A DNA stretch of 64,000 nucleotides from Mimachlamys varia. Its lineage: Eukaryota; Mollusca; Bivalvia; Pectinida; Pectinidae. Under the pieces are notes generated by a model. It worked only from the letters and a program-made list of their open reading frames with translations. It was not told the origin of the DNA and made no database searches. Both the position numbers and the translations under genes were made by a program. The stretch is from assembly GCA_947623455.1 (NCBI GenBank), contig OX392538.1, forward strand, positions 36,936,001-37,000,000, written 5' to 3'. Positions 44,101 through 53,100 of this stretch are shown piece by piece (within the stretch, counting starts at the first letter, position 1; every line of letters begins with the position of its first letter).

Positions 44101-47100
44101 ATTACATTCATCTTTTAACTTCGTTGTTATTTATTTCATTGTTCATTTTTCATATCGTTCATCAATTTGCACTGACATTTGAATTCATTCCGATTTTGAT
44201 TTTTTCCGGTAGTTTCTTGTTTGATGGTGAAAAGGAATAGCCACATTAAGTTTTGAGAAAGAGAAAAAAGTCAATCATGCATACATCCTCTCTTTCTGTA
44301 CAGTATATTTAACTTATATTTAAAATATTACATTCTATTAGCCGTATATATGTCCTTCAGTTGTCTCTTATATATATAATTATTGTCTTATAATAAAGCT
44401 TTAATACTTAGCCTAGTTGTGAAATATTAAAATTTATTAATTCATATCAACTAATATTTTTGTATTTATTTTTTTGTATTCATATTTTATGGCAGAAATA
44501 GGTTACGTACCATTATATGAATTAATAAAAGGACTACCTGATTCAGAAAAGGATTTTTTTTAATTTTTTTTTTTTTTCAAAATGACATTATATTAAAAAA
44601 AAATAAAAATTAACAAAAATTTTTATGAAATTTGGAAGCTTGTGTAGAATAAGATACCAATTTGGTTAAATTACCTTCTTTCTTTGGCAAGCAAATTACA
44701 TTGTTTGATTTTTCCTTTACAATCTATTTGTTTTACCTGCTTTGTCTAGTGCGGTTGTTTCCAAGTCTATGTCCTTAGCTTTGGTGACACAATTTTTTCA
44801 TTCCCTGCCAAGGTCACCGTCTATAAATAGAATTTGAATTCAGACTTATATCCTGTAGATAATTGCTGCTTTTATTCTTTGTGGTGGCATTAATGGTTGT
44901 GATGTGTGATCGGTGAATCTTACACTTCGGACAGCCAACAAAACATTTACTGAAGGGGAATAGAAAATAGATTCAAAATCTTGGAGTTTGTTTAATAGGG
45001 GTTTTTTCATGGCAGTGAATAGAAAAAAGGCAATTTTTGTAAGTTTAATTTAGAAGTTTATACTAGCTCTTTTAGGAAAGTTAATTATTCATTAAAGATG
45101 TACATTATGTCCAAAAGTCAACGAGCGATGGAAATTATAAATAAACTTTGCATAAAGAAAGACGAGTTTAGAATGTGTTCAGAATATAACTTTGTATTTA
45201 TAAAAATCAATTGAGAATTTATGTATCTCAGTTTGAACAAGATTCACTGGAAGAGACATATATAAAAGAAAATATGATTGTAAATGTTATGTTGTCTTTA
45301 AAACTAGTTTGTTGGTGTTCTGTACTTCTAGCTGACTGTAGATTATTTCTTTGCCTTTTTGTAATGAACAGCCGACCGTGAGCACCACAAGCACAGGCAG
45401 CACCGCAGATGGTGACACTACAGACTCCCCTCCCCGGGTCCCCAAGGCTAGGGTAGTATCTACTGATTCAGAGTCTGAAAAACCAACCTTGAGAATGCCT
45501 TCTACTTCCTCAAGCCTGAGACAGCCTCGGGTTTCATCCGCATCCTCCTCTGGGTCCGTCTCCCCGACAAGCCCGCAACCTCCGACCACTCAGTCTGTGG
45601 CCCCTGTTAGACCCCCGCCCCCAAACCGAGGAAGCAACATCCCACGTTTGGCGAGCCCCTCTGAGGTGCCATCTCATATCAACAATGAGGAAGGGGAGAT
45701 AATTATTGATTTTCCCACTTTGGAGAAGAAAAAGGATAGCAAAATACCCAAGCCAGCCCCTAGGTCTAGTATTGCTTCACCTAGTACTAACGAGCCTCCA
45801 ACATCGCCTGTAAGCAAAATTCCTGCTCCTTCGATGATTCCCTCACCAAGGACTTCATCCAATCCTTTTGCAGCCCCTCCTCCTCCCGTCAAGCAGATCC
45901 CAAGATCCACCAACCCCTTCGCAGCCCCAGCCCCTCCAAGTCAGATCCCTACGAAGCCCCGGATGATAACGCCCCCGAAATCTACAAACCCTTTTGCTGC
46001 ACCACCCCCTCCTGTTCCTAAAAAATCCAACAATCCTTTCCTGGATGACGAGGAGGAGATTGAAGAAGCCGACAGCTCTTCACCAACCTCTAAGTCAGCC
46101 TCATCCTCTTTACCTAAACCGCGAGAGTCGCGCATCCCCAAACTCCCAACCAGTCCTACCACAAAGACTGATGACTCGCTTAGGAACAGTTTCAAGCAAG
46201 AGAACACTGGGTCAGTTAAGAGCCCCACAACCCATGATGCACCACCACCCAGACCCCCAAAAGCCCCGCGAACCTCGGCCAACCTGAGCTCCATCCCTGT
46301 ACCCAAGTCGGCCTCTCTGGCCTCCCCCACCGGCGGTCAAGCCTCGTCCAGTTCCTCCTTGCCCACCACCACCAGCACCGTCGGGAAGAAGGAGCAGACT
46401 GGGATTCCTGCCCCGGTGGCCATTGTAAGTTTTCTCTCAGCAGCTATTCAGGTCCCGTGTGAACAGAGATTTAGTGTTAGGTAAACGTCTATGTCTGGTC
46501 TTTTGAAGCGAGAACTCAACTGTTTAAAAATAGTCATAATCTCAATTACCTGTATTGAATGAGAACCAAGTGCTAGAATCGAAACACACTGAGACTTCTC
46601 TGGACAGATATATCTTCTGGCCCCGGTTTCATCACGTTCCTTAACCCAAGGAAATTCCTTAATTTAAAAATCTCCTTTAAGGAATTTCATTAAGTTAAGG
46701 AACGTTGATGAAATCAGGGCCAGTTTGTTTCAAACTCAACAATTTAATATAAACTTGCATGTTCATAAATTGTATAACCTGTTTATAAAGACCACCTGTG
46801 TTAAGAGACCACCTAAGAGACCATCTACTGTATAGTTGCTTTTATTCCTGGAGGATTTAATTTCACTATATTAGTGGTCAAATGAAATTCCACAAAAATT
46901 AAATAACGGTAAAATATAAAACCCTGTTAAAGACTTATTACAATGAGAGAACAAGCAATCCCAGCAAAGCGTGAAAAGTTGTACCTGTAAATAAGAAAAA
47001 CGTGAATTTTTCTCCCCATGAACAACTATGCAGTATCAGCTTTTGTCATGAGAAATTAAAGTATTGATATTCAACAGTCAGATTTTCATGAACGATACCT

Positions 47101-50100
47101 TACTTCGACAGAACAGTAGAAAGATATAAGAGATACCAGCCTGTTGCAAGGGATGTCTTCAAAGAAACTTCCTGTTATGAAATACCTTTTCTCATAACAG
47201 ATTGTCTATATTTTGTTGGCAATTAAAAATGAAAATCTGACAAACTTTAGACAAGTTTTTAGAGAGTTGAGTGTCAAATACTTCCAAGCCAGACAGAGAT
47301 GTTATTGACAGTTTCTTGCGTACATGCAATATATATTTCTTATTTTAGTAATCTTTTTTCATTTTTTTTTTGCGTTTTGGTTGTGGTGCTTTTTAGCTAC
47401 TTTCAATGTCAAGCTTTTCTCCCCTGTTTCCCTGTTTTGTAGATAGGACTGAGTTACACTGAATCAATGGCAATGGTTATTTCACAAAGTAGTGGATAGA
47501 CTTTGGAAAACGATGAAATCCAGTTGTTAACTTTTCTGTTTAAACGGATTCATTTCAAATTTTAATGAAAAAACGCAAATCAAAATTTTATGAAAAGCAT
47601 TAAATCTTACTGTATTTTGACTCCAAAAAAACGATACTGTGTTTAATGGGGCTTTTTTTTTTTCGGAAACTTGTTCGCTGAAAATCTTTGTGAAAATGAC
47701 CTGCCTGTTGAGTATAATGGATCATTACACATGTACTATCAACAGCTTACTTACCTCTCTCTGCTTTATATCTATTTACTACTTTTCACGGAGGTGGTTT
47801 CATTTGTTCAAGTTTTTTGCACACATTTCTAACATTGTTTTGGATTCTAGACCTTATCATCTGAGATTCAGCTTACCAGATCCATCACTTTTTCAGCAAA
47901 TTAATAATATTGTTTTCGAAAATCTTGTTGGAGCTGTAAAACTGACTGCTGAAAGGAGGTGGTTCTCTGATGCGTCAGAATGGAGACCATGCATAATTAT
48001 ATCCCTCTCCTGTGGAATTTCAGTCTTTTTGGGTCAAATAAAAAATAAATGAATAAATTTTATTTATTTTACAACAATTATGAATCAAGTTATATAACTT
48101 ATATTAATCACTCTTGTTGACTGGATGTAATGGGCCTGGGGTCTTTTTGTGGGAGGAAACGGGAGTACCCGGAGAAAACCCACGGTGGTCGGGCAGGTGA
48201 CTCCATACCTTTTCACGTTCGGTCGGGGAATTGAACCCCGGCTGCCTTATTGAATGCAAGTGCCCTGTCCACTGCGCCACCCGACCAACCGATTTATGAG
48301 CAAACTTTTCTTCTAAATTAAATGGCTATAATTATAATGCTCCCATCCTAAAACTTTCTTGATTTGAAAACCTTTTACAGTTTTGCTTATGTCATTTGTC
48401 AGTGATGTTTGCTTAATATTGATAGTAAAACACGTCTGACTCCAAATATGGACATAATGAATCTCGGATGATATTAACAAAGCTTTTATATATATATATA
48501 CAGTTGTGTATCTAAAAGAAGAGAAATTTCAACACAATGTTAAGCAAATGATGCTCTATATTTGTTACCTATGGTGTTGGAATTTTACTGTCCCCAACTT
48601 TTGGTAAATTATGTTAAAATAAACCCATAAAATTATTTTGTTACAGTCATGACGAGTTACAGAGTTTCATTATAAGGACAAACTTTTTTTTTCTTGTTGA
48701 CTTATTCAAGATTGAAAAATAAGGAATCGAGAATGGGTTAAAATGGCATTTTGATAAAATGTTAAAAGTCATATAATTGAAATCATTTTTGTTTATTGGC
48801 CTATTTGTGTTGTGGAGGAAGAAAACAAAAAAGCTTACTTAAGGTTGATATATTTTTATACATTTGGGATGTTCAGTATTATTTCATAACTTGAGTAATC
48901 TCCCTTTAATTGTTGGTATTAGAAATCCACTTATATTTACCATTTCACTGATGACCAAAAAAGTATTTTCTTGCTTCATTCATTATACTAAGTGATAAAA
49001 CAAAAGCTTGCAAAGAAATTCAGGAAAAAATTGAAGTTGATAAATAAACTGTCACAGTTAGTAGTGTAACATTTAACGAAAGTAGGCAATAAGCTGCAGT
49101 GCCACCTGTAGCAAGAGTATGGCAGAGTGGCCAAGGACTGAATAGTGTCATAGTGGGCACTAACAGAATGTGGGCCAAGGACGGAATTAATTGGCTTGAT
49201 TGCGACTGACAGGATTATGGCATATTTGCAAAAGACAGGATTATGGTAATTTATTATTGGCAAAAGACAGGATTATGGCATAGTGGCCAAGGACAGAATT
49301 GTGGCATAGTGGCCAAGGGTGGAATCCAGGCATAGTAGCCAATGGTGGAATCCAGGCATAGTGGCCAAGGGTGGAATCCAGGCATAGTGGCCAAGAACAG
49401 AATCGTGGCATAGTGGCCAAGGGTGGAATCCAGGCATAGTGGCCAAGGGTGGAATCCAGGCATAGTAGCCAAGGGTGGAATCCAGGCATAGTGGCCAAGG
49501 ACAGAATTTTGACATAGTGGCCACTGACATAATGTTTGCATATATAGTGGCAACGGACAGAATTTTGGCATACTGGCCTCTGAGAGTCAATCATAGGATA
49601 TATAGTGGCATGGCCATTGATTGAAAGGCGAACACTGACTGAATCGCCGCTGGGTTGAATAGTGTTTTGGCATCATACATTACTGTAAAGCTGAAATTTC
49701 ATAATATCATGTTAACCATTATAATCCATAAATTCATTTTTACGTATATTTTTCACCCTGTAGAAAGTTTGCCAATCCTGTAATGGCGTAGCTTCGTACC
49801 TCCAAAGCTTGACATTAGATATTTTTTTAAATCAACAGAAATATTTTCTGGGACCTGAATAGGGACAAAATGAGAAAATTTGCTGGTTAAAGCATTGAAA
49901 GTATTGCATTTATTTGTATAACCATTATACACTGGTGTATGGTATTAGAAATAGTTTCATATTACTCGGAGAAGTATACATTGACATATATCATTTATCC
50001 ATTTGTATTTTTTTTTTCTGCGCTGTACACATACTTATTTTTATTGCATATCATTATGTGTTCTCCCCCCACCCCTCCCCAAAATATCTTTTATCATTAG

Positions 50101-53100
50101 ACATACAACTGAACGTAGATTGCATTGTTTTTAATAGTACAAACCCACAATTCTATTTCATTTTTCTTTCAAAAATTTGTTTTAAAATTATTCAACTCTG
50201 TTGAATATTAATAAGCCCTGGATTATTCACTCCTGCAAAATACTCTTATTGTTTCATCAAATGAAAATTCATCTCATAGGTAACATAATACAGTACTTAA
50301 TCCATTTCCAAAAAGGTGTTTATTTACCCTGAATGTAGCTGATGGATAATGCATGTGTCCAACTTCATCATTAAACTTGAATTTGCATATTTTGCATGTA
50401 CATGTATAATCCCTGTATGTAGTATTTGTGATATCACTGTACAGTGTATTATATCTATCTGTTATTGTTGTAAGAAAACTTTGTTTGTTTTTAATGACAT
50501 GAAATTATTACATAAATTTTTAATTGTTTGCTAGGGGTACATTTATGTATACTGCTAAAATAATTTGAAATCATCTTAAATTTGCATATTGGATATTGTA
50601 GTACCATGGTATTTTGTTATTCATTCACGAGTACACATATTTTTCTAGCATCCAAATTATGTTTTATATATATAATGCATGATAAATGCACGACTGATAT
50701 GCATATTAGTGTGTTATTGGTGTTATCTATCTTATTTGCATATTCATATTATTCACTTTTAAGCATTTTTGATTGGTTTCAAGCTATATTTCATTTTGAC
50801 TTATTTGCATATGTGATAATGGTGTTTTTATTATTGGGTGGTTTATTCTTTCCATAGACGTCTAGACGCAGACCTTGCCCTAACATGAGCGATAATGTGT
50901 AGTGGTTACGGTAATACATTGTACGGACCGCCAGTGGTCTACTTTTTTTGGCTGTGTGCACTTTTCTGTACCTACTGTTGCCTAGCAACAGAAGCACGCA
51001 CACTTGTCTCAGATACATGATTTGCATGATAGAGATTTCCAGATTCACGTCTATTGCAATGAATAGCGTCCATTTCACTTAAAGATATCCAGCATTTTTG
51101 TCGTAGCACCTTTTCTAAAATTGCTCATTTTGCAATATTTCTTGTTCACATCATCTGGTTTGTGGTTATTGATGCTGATTACAAAGTTAATATTTGCTCT
51201 AACAATCGCAGCAGTTAAAATTGCTAATATATTGGACATAAGCTAGGCCAATATATTTACTGTCAAAATGTTCCTGATTAATAATAATTTTGATATTTAT
51301 ATATTGATTTTACTATAATTCAGTAACCTGAACTGTTTTTTTTTTTTAAATTTTAAACAAATAGATATAAGGTCATGCAGGACAACAACATAAAACAATC
51401 ATGAGAAAACCTTGATAGACTTGACAAAAGAAAACTAAGATTTAAACAGTTAAAAAAAATAAATAAAAAGGTGGTCAAAATTAAGGTACAAAATCACAAC
51501 GCATGCTGGAGACTGGAGGTGTTTTCACTGAATCGAATAAGCACAGAAATGCAGTTTAAAGTTAAAAATCAAAAACTACACATTGATTTTTTTTTTTTAA
51601 CTGTTAAGGGATTGTAAATCCTGAATTTTGTCAGAATAAATTCCATGAATTTGTGAAATTAGTTAAATGGTGTGATATACACTGGAGAGCCTTTTGGAAC
51701 ACCAGCCAAAATTTAGAAAATAAAATAAAATTGCAAAAAATGTTCCTCTCTTTGGTAATGTCAGTGTGGCATTGGTGTCATATGCTGACACATCTAGTTT
51801 TTCAACTGAAGCACAGTCAATATATTTTTAACATTCAGTAATTAATTATTTCTTCTGTCACAAAGCTCTGTATCTGAGACTGCTAAAAGCGTTGCTTGCT
51901 TGCTATAGAAGGCTTTCTAGTAGTGGTACTTTATTTCGTCAATAACAGTAGTGAAGTCTAGATGCCTTTTGTTTTTTACTTTGGTGACAGTTTGAACGAG
52001 AATAATTCACTAATTTCATGTCGTAACTTCCATTTCTAGATGTAGTAAATTTTGTATACTTAATCGTTGAAGCGATTGCTGGACTAATGTAGATCTAAGT
52101 GTTGTATATGCACTTACTAAACGTGTCCTCCATTGTAATGGGTTTAGTAGATCATAATTACATAACCATTTAATTAATGTAACATTCACTAAAAATGTAA
52201 CACATCATTCATCTGTTTTAGCATAGCACTGGCAGGGTGAATTACATTTCTTTTCAGCAACAGTAATATTATAATTAACTCAATGAGTCAAAGAAAGAAA
52301 CAATAATATGATTAACTCAATGAGTCGGAGAAAGAAACAATAATATAATTAACTCAATGAGTCGGAGAAAGAAACAATAATATATTTAACTCAATGAGTC
52401 GGAGAAAGAAACAATAATATATTTAACTCAAGTCGAAGAAAGAAACAATAATATATTTAACTCAAGTCGAGTCGGAGAAAGAAATAATAATATATTTAAC
52501 TCTATGAGTTAGAGAAAAAAACAATCATATATTTAACTCAAGGTGTCGGAGAAAGAAACAAAATATATTTAACTCAACGGGTTGAAGAAAGAAACAATAA
52601 CATAATTACTTAACTCTACGATTCGGAGAAAAAACAATAATATATTTAACTCAACGAGTCAAAGAAACAATAATATATTTAACTCAACAAGCTGAAGAAA
52701 GAATATTTGTAAAAGCTTGTTTAAGAATCATAATGTATAAATCTATGATTGATATGCTTATTTAATGTCATTGAGGAGCTATATATTAACTTGGTAGTCA
52801 ATTCCTAAGTGTAAATCGCATAAATAGATATACTTATTTGTATGGCATTAGAATATTTCAGGCATCAGCGTACTTATTTAGGTGTTAATATGCAAATTCA
52901 GAGATAAATAAGGTCATTTAAATGTCATTATGTAAATTCATTAGTTCACATGCAAATTTAACTGACAAAATGTTTATTCACAATCAATTGATTAAGCTGT
53001 TACATACTCAATACGCTAAATATAGAAATCAAAATATTTGCTCGGCTTATTTTGGACTACTTCTGAAAAAACCAGCATCAATTAAGATACATGTTGAAAG

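Noticed and set aside
45287..45589. Minus-strand ORFs overlapping the NPF exon (also 45674-45913, 45941-46330)
   Set aside because: They are antisense shadows of the Pro/Ser-rich exon, which has clean splice sites and phase on the plus strand.
47639..48052. 137-codon plus-strand ORF
   Set aside because: It contains no recognisable domain, has AT-rich codon content and ends at the edge of a SINE; no splice or homology support.
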